Notes: generated by a model not told the origin, from the sequence alone. 15,174 bases of DNA from an uncultured Clostridia bacterium (GCA_947177825.1 CAMWWA010000016.1:1-15174), one strand, 5' to 3'; positions 1-7,082 are shown, counted from the first letter of the stretch. Numbers and translations are program-made.

Positions 1-27
1 CTATATATTGTGGTCGGGGCGCGTTAT

Positions 28-762
28 TCAGTTGTTTTCAGCCTGTTTTAAAAGGTAATTTGCCAGCTCTACCGCCGAAGTGCACGAAACGGAGTCCGCC
101 CCCATCACGCAGGCGTTGGCAAACGCGGCGGCGTTTTCGGCACGCTCCGCCTTGATAAGGCTCTTGCCCTTAATCGCCGTCTTGACCTTGGAAATAAGCT
201 CGCCGTCAGCAAAGTTTAACCGCAGGCAGTTAACGCCCGCGTCAGCCGCCGTAACGCTCGCCTTCAAAATTTCCTTTTCGTTTAAAAGCGAACAGTTAAT
301 CACAATCCGCACCGCACGCATACGCGCGGACTTTTTAATCTTTTTGCACTCCTTTTTAAAGTACGCCCAGTTGCCGTCCTTCAAAAACGCCATGGGCGCG
401 CTTACCTCCACCTCGTCCACGCCGTCCTTTACGGCACGCTTAACCGCCGCCACCTTAATATCGGTCGTCTCCTCCCCGAACGGATAGGAAATTGCGGCAA
501 TAAGCGCCGTTTGCGGGTCCTTGCCAAGGTACGAAACGCACGCCTTTACGTAGGAGGGAAAAACCACCACCGCGCCGATGCCCAGCGCGTTTGCCGTTTT
601 GCACGTTTCCTTTAATATGATTTTGTCGGTGAAAGAAGAAAGGCAGTCGCACTCTATCTTAGCAACGCTTGCCTTTGCCTCCTCAAACCGCTTGATGCGC
701 TTGAATTCCCTGTACTGCTCGTCGTCGTTAGTAGATGTCGTCTGCCCGGTTACTTCCTGCAT
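28..762 (-). CDS. DeoC-fold protein, probable pseudo-aldolase
   Basis: This 244-residue protein aligns along its length with class I deoxyribose-phosphate aldolases (DeoC), which split 2-deoxyribose 5-phosphate into acetaldehyde and glyceraldehyde 3-phosphate. Shared landmarks in order are VVVFPSYVKA (65-74), the ISYPFGEETTDIK stretch (91-103), DEVEV (116-120), VRIVINCSLLNEKE (151-164) and the AG pair at 175-176. The active site is degenerate. The Schiff-base lysine of the 'VKTSTG' motif aligns with Arg181 (LRLNF). The catalytic Asp aligns with Glu119. The GG of 'KASGGVRT', which binds phosphate, is absent, although that motif's lysine is kept as Lys204. An N-terminal extension of about 35 charged residues precedes the barrel. 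The start is supported by an AAAGGTGA Shine-Dalgarno sequence 4 nt before the ATG. Fold membership is likely, but aldolase activity is doubtful. It is the last minus-strand gene here, 306 bp downstream of rsfS. No phosphopentomutase or nucleoside phosphorylase gene lies nearby. Confidence 0.75.
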   Translation of the reverse strand: MQEVTGQTTSTNDDEQYREFKRIKRFEEAKASVAKIECDCLSSFTDKIILKETCKTANALGIGAVVVFPSYVKACVSYLGKDPQTALIAAISYPFGEETTDIKVAAVKRAVKDGVDEVEVSAPMAFLKDGNWAYFKKECKKIKKSARMRAVRIVINCSLLNEKEILKASVTAADAGVNCLRLNFADGELISKVKTAIKGKSLIKAERAENAAAFANACVMGADSVSCTSAVELANYLLKQAENN

Positions 763-815
763 AAAATCACCTTTATATATAAATTTTTACAATTTTTTAC
801 TTTGCCTGTGCCTTA

Positions 816-829
816 CCATAGGGTTATGG
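816..829. repeat. inverted repeat over small-ORF start
   Basis: CCATA-GGGT-TATGG is a perfect 5-bp stem with a 4-nt loop, and the ATG at 826 lies inside its right arm. It lies between the divergent deoC-like gene and the small membrane-protein gene. It could be an operator, or a hairpin hiding the start codon. A repeat this short can also arise by chance. Confidence 0.3.
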
Positions 830-1053
830 CACTTTTAGGTTTTTTATATCTCATTTTAACTTTTGCAGTTTGCTTTGCTTTGGTTCACCTCGTAAAACTT
901 GCCGTGGTCGGCTTTTTGAGCACGCGGCGCAAAAAGGACCCTCCTCCCGAGCCCAAACCCGAAAAAAAGTCCGAGCCCGTTTATTATATAGTTGAAAAGA
1001 AACGCGCGCGGAAAAGCTATTCCCAGCCGCGCGAAATTCAATTTAAAAAGTAA
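826..1053 (+). CDS. small single-pass membrane protein, unknown function
   Basis: This is a 75-residue protein of unrecognised family. Residues 3-32 form one long hydrophobic helix. A basic RRKK stop-transfer segment (34-37), a Pro/Glu/Lys-rich linker (38-51) and a basic tail (PVYYIVEKKR, 51-60) ending in Lys-Lys follow. By the positive-inside rule the tail should be cytoplasmic. The codon choice (GC-rich third positions in the tail, like neighbouring genes) and the clean hydrophobic-to-charged layout suggest a real gene. The start is uncertain. The ATG at 826 has only an AGGG 2 nt upstream, which is too close for a normal Shine-Dalgarno sequence. A TTG at 802 or GTG at 808 would extend it in frame, but neither has a visible ribosome binding site. 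It is divergent from the deoC-like gene and converges on rsfS, 15 bp between stops. No function can be assigned. Confidence 0.6.
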   Translation: MALLGFLYLILTFAVCFALVHLVKLAVVGFLSTRRKKDPPPEPKPEKKSEPVYYIVEKKRARKSYSQPREIQFKK

Positions 1054-1068
1054 GTTATTTGCGCGCCA

Positions 1069-1428
1069 TCAATCCTCGTAACGCGTTAGGTTTTTACCGT
1101 CTTCCCACAATCTTTCGAGGTGGTAAAAATCGCGCTCCTCGTCGTTGAAAACGTGAACTATCACGTCCTGATAATCGAGCACAGCCCACCTGCCCTCGCG
1201 CACGCCCTCGCGGCGGCGCGGTGCAAGCGCGTGCTCTTTTTCCATCTTTTCTTCAAGATTTTCGGCAAGCGACTTGACCTGCGTGGACGACCTGCCGCTG
1301 CATATCACGAAATAATCGCACAGCGAAGTCTTGCTTTCCACGTCTATATATACTATGCCGCTCGCCTTTTTGTCGCTTAAATATTTGCATATCTGCAAGG
1401 TCTTTTGTTTGCTGTTCATTTCACTCAT
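1069..1428 (-). CDS. rsfS: ribosomal silencing factor RsfS
   Basis: This 119-residue protein is a full-length member of the RsfS/Iojap (DUF143) family. The family binds ribosomal protein uL14 on the 50S subunit and blocks joining with the 30S subunit, lowering translation in stationary phase or starvation. Diagnostic blocks are LCDYFVICSG (36-45), the SSTQVKSLAE run (47-56), GRWAVLDYQDVIVHVF (79-94) and FYHLERLW (101-108). The ATG at 1428 lies inside the end of nadD-yqeK (8-nt overlap) and has an AGGA 8 nt upstream, so translation is probably coupled. A second in-frame ATG three codons later (1419) would remove the overlap but is less well placed. The nadD-yqeK-rsfS order is typical of Bacillota. 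Confidence 0.95.
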   Translation of the reverse strand: MSEMNSKQKTLQICKYLSDKKASGIVYIDVESKTSLCDYFVICSGRSSTQVKSLAENLEEKMEKEHALAPRRREGVREGRWAVLDYQDVIVHVFNDEERDFYHLERLWEDGKNLTRYED

Positions 1429-2557
1429 AATTTTTATCCTTAATATAGTTATACGCTTTTTCCGTCCGCTCGTCCACGGCGGCGCCCGTCGATTTCAGAT
1501 AGTCTATTTGATGCTTTAACGCCGCGTACAGACATTCGTCCAAATCCTTTTTGAATAGCTTTCTAAGCTCGTCCACGCCGGGGAAACGCCTGCCCTCTTC
1601 CAGCATATCGCAAAGATACAAAAGCTTGTCCGCGTCGGTCATATTTTCCCTGCCCGTTGTGTGGCAGGCGATTGCGTTTAGAATGGTTTTATCGGTCACC
1701 CCGAAGGTATGTTCCGCAACGTACGCCCCCGAATATTGGTGAAGCACGGGCGCGGGCACGTTTGCAGGCGGCGTGAAACCCTTTAAATATTCGCTGTCCG
1801 CAGGCAGGTATTTTGCACAGTCGTGCAGAGCCGCCATGGTTATTGCCTGCTCCTCGTCCAGCCCCGCGCGCGCCGCGTTCTTCGCGCACATTACCGCAAC
1901 GCGTACGGTGTGTTCCCACCGCTCGGGTTTAAGCATTTCCTTTACTTTTTTAACGCCGTCGATTGCGTATAGTCCGCTTTGTTCAATGTATTGACAAACT
2001 TGCGAATTTACATACGCGCCGAAATTTTCGCCCAGGGCGGCAAGCGTTCTAATCTCCGTCGAGCTGACTTTTTCGCCCACGTAATGTATTGTTTCAACCT
2101 TGGTAGCAAACAGCCTTTCAGCAGTCCTGCGGCAGTCGTCAAAGCCCTTTCCGTCCTCCCTCGCGCACGCGGCAAGGGTGAAGGTTGCAAGGATTTGTTC
2201 GGGGTTTTTCCAGTGCGGAAAGTTTTCCAGCATGTCCGCGCCGATTATAAAATAGCGCTTGGCGTTATTATAAATTTGTGCAAAGTGGTTGCAGGTGAGG
2301 TAGGTGTAGGAAACGCCGCCGCGCGTCAGCTCGAAATTGCTTACCTCCGCTTCGGGAACGCAGGAAAACGCAAGGCGGCACATTTCGTAGCGCCGCCAGA
2401 AATCGGCAGCAAGCTTCCCGCTCTTGTGGGGGCTGACCGCCGTGGGCATAATTATTATTTTGTCGAGCCCTAGCTCCTTCACCGCCGCCTTCGCAAGGTT
2501 GACGTGTTCGCGGTGGACGGGGTTGAACGCCCCGCCTAAAATCGCAATTTTTTCCAT
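1421..2557 (-). CDS. nadD-yqeK: NadD-YqeK fusion: NaMN adenylyltransferase + HD hydrolase
   Basis: This 378-residue bifunctional protein joins two genes that are separate in most Bacillota. Residues 1-198 are nicotinate-mononucleotide adenylyltransferase (NadD), which makes deaminated NAD from NaMN and ATP. Visible motifs are the nucleotidyltransferase signature GGAFNPVHREH (8-18), FIIGADML (103-110), HWKNPEQIL (115-123) and VSSTEIR (164-170). The usual HxGH reads HREH, so Gly is replaced by Glu at residue 17. Residues 203-378 are a YqeK-type HD-domain protein. Metal ligands are seen at His216, HD 245-246, His273, His299 and Asp317. B. subtilis-type YqeK proteins are known as symmetrical Ap4A hydrolases. 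The linker is only a few residues, with no stop or frameshift between the halves. A weak Shine-Dalgarno (GGA) precedes the ATG. The 3' end overlaps rsfS. Confidence 0.93.
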   Translation of the reverse strand: MEKIAILGGAFNPVHREHVNLAKAAVKELGLDKIIIMPTAVSPHKSGKLAADFWRRYEMCRLAFSCVPEAEVSNFELTRGGVSYTYLTCNHFAQIYNNAKRYFIIGADMLENFPHWKNPEQILATFTLAACAREDGKGFDDCRRTAERLFATKVETIHYVGEKVSSTEIRTLAALGENFGAYVNSQVCQYIEQSGLYAIDGVKKVKEMLKPERWEHTVRVAVMCAKNAARAGLDEEQAITMAALHDCAKYLPADSEYLKGFTPPANVPAPVLHQYSGAYVAEHTFGVTDKTILNAIACHTTGRENMTDADKLLYLCDMLEEGRRFPGVDELRKLFKKDLDECLYAALKHQIDYLKSTGAAVDERTEKAYNYIKDKNYE

Positions 2558-2571
2558 CGTTTCCGTGACGT

Positions 2572-2597
2572 TTATTATGCCTTGATAAAGGCAATAA
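2572..2597. repeat. inverted repeat in divergent gap
   Basis: The core is GCCTT-GATA-AAGGC (2579-2592), flanked by TTATT on the left and AATAA on the right with a 2-nt bulge, giving a roughly 10-bp imperfect stem. It sits in the 47-bp gap between nadD-yqeK (minus) and the four-helix membrane protein (plus). No U-tract follows on either strand, so an operator shared by the divergent genes is more plausible than a terminator. I could not identify a convincing -35/-10 pair for either gene in this gap. Confidence 0.35.
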
Positions 2598-2604
2598 CTT
2601 TGCT

Positions 2605-3357
2605 ATGAAGAAAGTAAATTTTGCCCTGATTTCGGACGTTTTATTCTTTGCGCTGTGCGCGTTTATTTTAAGCTTTACGCTTATCCGCTTTTACACGAAG
2701 AGCGCGGTTACGGCGCTTATATGCGCGGTCGGCGTTGCCGTTGCCTGCGCGGTTGTAGCCTTTTTCGTTCTGTACTCCAAACGCAAAAAACACCTTATAT
2801 TATCGCTTGGCGAAAGTGAGAAAAAGTCGCTTTCCCTCCACCTTTCCGTATGCAGCGCAAAAGAGGTTCAAAAACTGTTTTTAAGCGCGTTGGACGGCGC
2901 ATATATCGGGGATAACCTCGTTCAGGACGAGGAAAACGCCTACTTTTTCAACTTTAAGCTTTCGCCCGTTTCCCCCGACGATATCGCCGAAATAATCAAG
3001 AGCGACGTTACTAAAAAGAAGTGCGTTTTCTGCTGCGAGGTGTCGCCCGCCGCGCTGTCGCTTGCCGAAGATTTCGAAATTCGCGTGACCTGCGTATCGG
3101 AAATTTACGCCCTGTTAAAGGACAAAAACCTGCTGCCCGAAAAGTACGCGCTGGGCAACGTAAAAAAGCCCAACATCTTTAAAAGAATTAAAAAGCGTTT
3201 CAACCGCAGGCTGTGCCCTTCGCTGTTTTTCTGCGGACTTTCTCTGTTGTTCTTTTCCTTCTTCACTTCGCACTCCGTCACTATATACTACATAGTGTCG
3301 GGAGGGTTGCTTATGGTGCTGTCCGCCGTCAGTCTTTTATTCGGTCAGACGAGCTGA
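2605..3357 (+). CDS. four-helix membrane protein with cytosolic domain, unknown
   Basis: This is a 250-residue protein of unrecognised family. Four hydrophobic segments are visible: about 8-30, 33-57, 204-221 and 225-246. A soluble domain lies between the second and third (about 60-200). Basic residues flank it (SKRKKH at 58-63, KRIKKRFNRR at 193-202), so the domain should face the cytoplasm. It carries a CVFCC cluster (140-144) and an alternating strand/helix pattern ending VTCVSEIYALLKD (161-173). This pattern is loosely reminiscent of restriction-endonuclease-like folds, but no catalytic PD-(D/E)xK set can be pointed to, so no function is claimed. The start is the first ATG. An AAAGG lies 13 nt upstream, which is longer than ideal. 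It stands divergent to nadD-yqeK and its stop overlaps the 3' end of yhbY by 13 nt on the other strand. Confidence 0.75.
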   Translation: MKKVNFALISDVLFFALCAFILSFTLIRFYTKSAVTALICAVGVAVACAVVAFFVLYSKRKKHLILSLGESEKKSLSLHLSVCSAKEVQKLFLSALDGAYIGDNLVQDEENAYFFNFKLSPVSPDDIAEIIKSDVTKKKCVFCCEVSPAALSLAEDFEIRVTCVSEIYALLKDKNLLPEKYALGNVKKPNIFKRIKKRFNRRLCPSLFFCGLSLLFFSFFTSHSVTIYYIVSGGLLMVLSAVSLLFGQTS

Positions 3358-3641
3358 ATATGGTTGAAGTCCTTCTTTGACGACCTGCGGTAGAGCACGG
3401 CTTTTCTGCCTATTACTATTACGCACTCCGCGCCCAGCCGCGCGGCAAGCTCCCTGCCAATCTGCTGCGGCTCGCCGTCCGCATTTTCCAGAATATGCAC
3501 CTTGATAAGCTCTCTCGCTTCAAGGCAGTCCGAAAAACTTTTAAGCATATTTTCGCCTATTCCCTCCTTGCCAACCTGCCCCACTGGGTCCAGATTGGCG
3601 GCGAGGGATTTTAATTTACTTCTCTGTTTACTCGTCAACAT
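3345..3641 (-). CDS. yhbY: YhbY-family (CRM domain) RNA-binding protein
   Basis: This 98-residue protein is a stand-alone CRS1/YhbY (CRM) domain, which binds RNA and in bacteria is associated with pre-50S ribosomal particles. Family landmarks are TSKQRSKLKSLA (3-14), the DPVGQVGKEGIGEN segment containing the GxxG-type loop (18-31), EARELIKV (41-48) and VIGRKAVLYR (76-85). Its ATG lies 33 nt after the obg stop and has AAAGG 9 nt upstream. It is therefore most likely the last gene of the hydrolase-rho-obg-yhbY transcript. Its 3' end overlaps the plus-strand membrane-protein gene, and no terminator is visible there. Confidence 0.93.
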   Translation of the reverse strand: MLTSKQRSKLKSLAANLDPVGQVGKEGIGENMLKSFSDCLEARELIKVHILENADGEPQQIGRELAARLGAECVIVIGRKAVLYRRSSKKDFNHIQLV

Positions 3642-3674
3642 TATTCTTAACCTTTCTAAAATTTTTTCCTGCGT

Positions 3675-4958
3675 TTAGGGTATGAATTCAAACTCAACGT
3701 CGCCGACGACGACCGTGTCTTTCTCTTTTATCCCCATTCGCTTAAGCTCGGCAATAACGCCCTTCTCGCGCAGAATTTTCTGGAAATACGCCATAGAGTC
3801 GGTGTCGTTCAAAGCGACGTTTCTGCACAGCATGTCCACCAGGCTTCCGTAAATGACGTAAGCCCCGTCATCCTCCAAAACGATTTCGAAGCCGAGGTTG
3901 CCGCTCTTCCTGTAAGTGAAATTTTCGTCCGCCTCAATCGGCTCGGCGGCAGGCAGAGTAACAAGCACGTCGCGCACGGCTTTTATAAGCTCCTCCGTGC
4001 CCTCTCCGCTTACGGCGGTTATGGGGTAAATTTTATACTTTTTCGAGTACTTCTTTTTAAACGCCTTAACGTTTTCCTCCGCGCCGGGAACGTCGCACTT
4101 ATTCAGCGCGATAATCTGCGGCAACGCGGCAAGCTTTTCGGAATAGTCTTTGAGTTCGGCGTTAATCTTTTGGAAATCGTCCAAAGGATTTCTGTCCTCG
4201 CACCCCGAAATATCGACGACGTGCACGAGCATGCGCGTCCTTTCTATGTGCCTTAAAAAGTCGTGACCCAAGCCCGCACCCTGCGCCGCGCCCTCGATTA
4301 AACCGGGGATATCCGCCGCCACAAACGAATCGTCGTAAACGCGCACGACGCCCAGGTTGGGCGAAAGCGTGGTGAAGTGATAGTTTGCAATTTTGGGATG
4401 CGCCGCCGAAATTTTGGAAAGCAGCGTGGACTTGCCGACGTTGGGGAAACCGATAAGCCCCACGTCCGCAATTACTTTAAGCTCCAGCACGAGTTCGTGC
4501 AGTTCGGTCTTTTCGCCCTTCTGCGCAAAGTTGGGCGCGTGCCGCCTTGCCGTAGTAAAGCGCACGTTGCCCTTGCCGCCTCTGCCGCCCTCGCAAATCA
4601 TTTTCTTTTCGCCGGCTGTGAACATATCGGCGATTACCGAGCCGCTCTCTAAATCCCTTATAACGGTGCCGACGGGCACGCGGATAACGACGTCCTCGCC
4701 GCCCCTGCCCGTGCAGAGATTGGTGCCGCCGCGCTCGCCGTTGCCCGCAACGTATTTGGTCTTGTAGCGGAAGGGAAGCAGCGTGTTCAAAGACCGGTCG
4801 GCAAATATATAGATATCGCCGCCCTTACCGCCGTCGCCGCCGTCGGGACCGCAGGCAGGCTTGCCCTTGTAGGCTTTGAATGAATTCATTCCGTCGCCGC
4901 CGTCGCCCGACTTTATGGTTATTTTTACTTTGTCTATAAAAATGCTGTTATCTGCCAT
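3675..4958 (-). CDS. obg: Obg family GTPase (ribosome assembly)
   Basis: This 427-residue protein is a complete Obg/CgtA GTPase, which acts in late 50S assembly and in stress and growth control. The order is a glycine-rich Obg domain (about 1-158), a G domain and a C-terminal OCT domain (about 343-427). G-domain motifs are GFPNVGKST (170-178), the TT of switch I (196-197), DIPGLIEGA (216-224) and NKCD (286-289). Length is normal for the family. I chose the ATG at 4958, which gives the N-terminus MADNSIFIDKVKI. An AAGG lies 6 nt upstream, and Obg proteins normally start just before the F(V/I)DKVKI motif. The upstream in-frame ATG at 4994 would add 12 unrelated basic residues and deepen the overlap with rho. 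With the chosen start the overlap with rho is 11 nt, implying coupled translation. Confidence 0.96.
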   Translation of the reverse strand: MADNSIFIDKVKITIKSGDGGDGMNSFKAYKGKPACGPDGGDGGKGGDIYIFADRSLNTLLPFRYKTKYVAGNGERGGTNLCTGRGGEDVVIRVPVGTVIRDLESGSVIADMFTAGEKKMICEGGRGGKGNVRFTTARRHAPNFAQKGEKTELHELVLELKVIADVGLIGFPNVGKSTLLSKISAAHPKIANYHFTTLSPNLGVVRVYDDSFVAADIPGLIEGAAQGAGLGHDFLRHIERTRMLVHVVDISGCEDRNPLDDFQKINAELKDYSEKLAALPQIIALNKCDVPGAEENVKAFKKKYSKKYKIYPITAVSGEGTEELIKAVRDVLVTLPAAEPIEADENFTYRKSGNLGFEIVLEDDGAYVIYGSLVDMLCRNVALNDTDSMAYFQKILREKGVIAELKRMGIKEKDTVVVGDVEFEFIP

Positions 4959-6378
4959 TGTATGCCTTAAAGAATGCCTGCGACTTAACCGCAAATTCGC
5001 TGTTGCCGCCGGCTTTTTTCATTGTCGAGTAAAGCTCTTCCTCGCTGAGATTTTTTGCAAGCAGACCGCGAATCATTGCCGCCGCCGCAAGCTCGTTTTC
5101 GTCCAAAAGAAGCTCTTCCTTTCTTGCGCCCGAAGCGCGTATGTCTATCGCGGGGAAAATTCTGCGCTCGGCAAGCGAACGCGAAAGCACGATTTCCATA
5201 TTGCCCGTCGACTTGAATTCTTCGTAAATAATGTCGTCCAGCTTGCTGCCCGTATCGACCAGCGCGGTTGCGATTATGGTAAGCGAGCCGCCGTTTTCGA
5301 TATTGCGCGCCGCGCCGAAAAAGCGCTTGGGCTCGACCAGTGCCTGAGGGTCCAGACCGCCCGAAAGCGTTCTGCCCGAATTACTCAAGGCGTTGTGCGC
5401 ACGCGATAAACGCGTAATACTGTCCAGTAAAACGACGACGTCCCTGCCTGCTTCCACCTGTCTCTTTGCGTACTCTAAGGTGAGCGAAGCTATGTGCGTG
5501 TGGTGGTTGTCGCCCTTGTCGAAGGTCGAATATATGACCTCCGCGCCCTCGACCGAACGGCTGATATCCGTGACCTCTTCCGGTCTTTCGTCGATTAAAA
5601 GCACGATGACCAGCGCCTCGGGATAGTTGTGTCTTATCGAACGCGCAACGTCGGTAAGCATAGTCGTCTTGCCTGCCTTGGGCGGCGAAACGATAAGCGC
5701 CCTCTGCCCGAACCCGAGCGGCGAAAACATATCTATAACCCTGTCGGTAAGCGTGCAGCCGTCGCGCTCCAGCTTAATTCTCTTGTCGGGATAGCAGGGC
5801 GTAAGACTTTCGAAGGACGCACCCCTGGGAAGCTCCGGCGACCTGCCGTTTACGCTTATAATATAGGTCGCGCCGGGGCACTCGCCCGCTTTGCGCCGCT
5901 TAGCCTTGCACACTATTTTATCGCCCGAGCGCAGGCGGAATCTGTTGACGAACGACAGATGCATAAACACGTCGTTTGCCGAAGTTATCTGCATATTGTT
6001 GGTGCGGACGAACCAGAATTTATCGGTAAATTCCAGCACGCCAGAATAGGTCAGCTCCTCTTCCTCGTCGGAGGCGACGAACGGCTTATAGGACGCGCTC
6101 TCAGTCACGCTCTCGGCGGCGGTGCGCGCGTACAGCTGGCGGCACCCGTTTATTTCCTCCACTATATCCGCGTCGTAATCTTCGGACTTGGGAGGCGCGC
6201 CGCGCGTGGAACGGGGGCAGGGCTCAACCTCGTTCTTGGCAATAGCTATAATATCGTCGATAAGCTCCGACTTCTTCTTTTTGGTGGGAAAACTTACGCC
6301 TATCACTCTGCCGATTTGCCTCAGCGAATGAATACCTTTGCCGTCGAGTTTGATTTTAATGCTTTCAGCCGCATCCAT
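4948..6378 (-). CDS. rho: transcription termination factor Rho
   Basis: This 476-residue protein is a hexameric RNA-dependent ATPase that ends transcription. The Rho_N domain (about 1-50) is followed by an acidic linker of about 60 residues (50-108) that makes the protein longer than E. coli Rho. Next comes the cold-shock-like primary RNA-binding domain with FWFVRTNN (121-128) and DVFMHLSFVNRF (136-147). The ATPase core shows Walker A SPPKAGKTT (231-239), LIDERPEEVTD (261-271), Walker B VVVLLDSITR (314-323) and IIATALVDTGS (368-378). SLAERRIFPAIDI (401-413) follows. All expected catalytic motifs are intact. The start codon overlaps the stop of the upstream hydrolase (TGATG), and AGGAG lies 9 nt upstream. 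Confidence 0.97.
   Translation of the reverse strand: MDAAESIKIKLDGKGIHSLRQIGRVIGVSFPTKKKKSELIDDIIAIAKNEVEPCPRSTRGAPPKSEDYDADIVEEINGCRQLYARTAAESVTESASYKPFVASDEEEELTYSGVLEFTDKFWFVRTNNMQITSANDVFMHLSFVNRFRLRSGDKIVCKAKRRKAGECPGATYIISVNGRSPELPRGASFESLTPCYPDKRIKLERDGCTLTDRVIDMFSPLGFGQRALIVSPPKAGKTTMLTDVARSIRHNYPEALVIVLLIDERPEEVTDISRSVEGAEVIYSTFDKGDNHHTHIASLTLEYAKRQVEAGRDVVVLLDSITRLSRAHNALSNSGRTLSGGLDPQALVEPKRFFGAARNIENGGSLTIIATALVDTGSKLDDIIYEEFKSTGNMEIVLSRSLAERRIFPAIDIRASGARKEELLLDENELAAAAMIRGLLAKNLSEEELYSTMKKAGGNSEFAVKSQAFFKAYNGR
4965..4968 (-). promoter_or_regulatory. obg ribosome binding site (decides start)
   Basis: AAGG on the minus strand lies 6 nt before the ATG at 4958, within the last codons of rho. 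It supports this start over the in-frame ATG at 4994. Confidence 0.6.
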
Positions 6379-7034
6379 CAGCGCACGCTCCTGTTCATTA
6401 CTATAATTCTGGTATTTTCGCCGTCCGCGTCGTCGCGCGTCAGCTCGATATCGCCTTCAACCTCTTCGCACTCCACGCTCCCGCCGTCGAACAGAGAAAT
6501 AAATTCGTCCACCTTGCCGATATCCACCTCGCACCCCTTAACGCGGTAGTGCATGGGTATTACGACGTCGGGCATAATTCTGTCTACGTATTCCTTTGCC
6601 ATTGCCGCGTCTATGGTGTAGTTTCCGCCGACGGGAATCAAAAGGACGTTGACGGGCAGAATGGCTTCGATAAGCCCGGGGGAGCACTCCTCGCCCAAAT
6701 CGCCCAGGTGGCAGACGTCCAGTCCGTCCATACGGAATTTGAATATGACGTTTTCTCCGCGCAGCGCACCCTGTCTGTCGTCGTGGAAGCTCTTAACGGC
6801 GTTAATGACGACACCGGGCAGCTCGTACCCCTGCTCCCTGTCGAGTATGACGGGATTGCCGCCGACCGCCTTGACGTTGTCATGGTCGAAATGGTGATGG
6901 GAAACGGTAACCGCGTCCGCACTGACCGCAGGCATGGCAAAGCCGACCGCGTCGCCGTACGGGTCGCATACTATTGCCGTGCCCGTGCTTTCGGTTAAAA
7001 GGAAACTAGAATGTCCCAGATATCTGATTTTCAT
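6378..7034 (-). CDS. MBL-fold metal-dependent hydrolase
   Basis: This 218-residue protein belongs to the metallo-beta-lactamase fold, in the group of small stand-alone hydrolases often annotated as Zn-dependent hydrolases (UlaG/YtkL/UPF0173-like). The fold signature SHHHFDH (45-51) supplies metal ligands. Further likely ligands or active-site residues are His84, HLGDLG (109-114) and MHY (161-163). PVGGNYTID (134-142) is typical of this group. The substrate cannot be told from sequence. It is the first gene after the promoter at 7141-7169, with AAAGGT and a 6-nt spacer before the ATG, and it shares 1 nt with rho. Tight coupling to rho is unusual for a metabolic enzyme and may reflect only shared expression. 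Confidence 0.85.
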   Translation of the reverse strand: MKIRYLGHSSFLLTESTGTAIVCDPYGDAVGFAMPAVSADAVTVSHHHFDHDNVKAVGGNPVILDREQGYELPGVVINAVKSFHDDRQGALRGENVIFKFRMDGLDVCHLGDLGEECSPGLIEAILPVNVLLIPVGGNYTIDAAMAKEYVDRIMPDVVIPMHYRVKGCEVDIGKVDEFISLFDGGSVECEEVEGDIELTRDDADGENTRIIVMNRSVR

Positions 7035-7082
7035 TTATGCACCTTTCATATTATTTAGACTGCGAATTGTGAATATTGAACG

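Noticed and set aside
763..825. Promoter for the deoC-like gene or the small membrane-protein gene
   Set aside because: AT-rich stretches such as TTTATATATA are present, but I found no -35/-10 pair with acceptable spacing for either strand.
4959..4994. In-frame upstream ATG for obg at 4994
   Set aside because: It would add 12 basic residues not expected before the FIDKVKI motif and lies deeper inside rho. The ATG at 4958 has a ribosome binding site and gives normal Obg length.
5629..6549. Plus-strand open frame (306 codons) opposite rho and the hydrolase
   Set aside because: It spans the junction of two well-supported minus-strand genes, has no recognisable domain, and is explained by codon bias.
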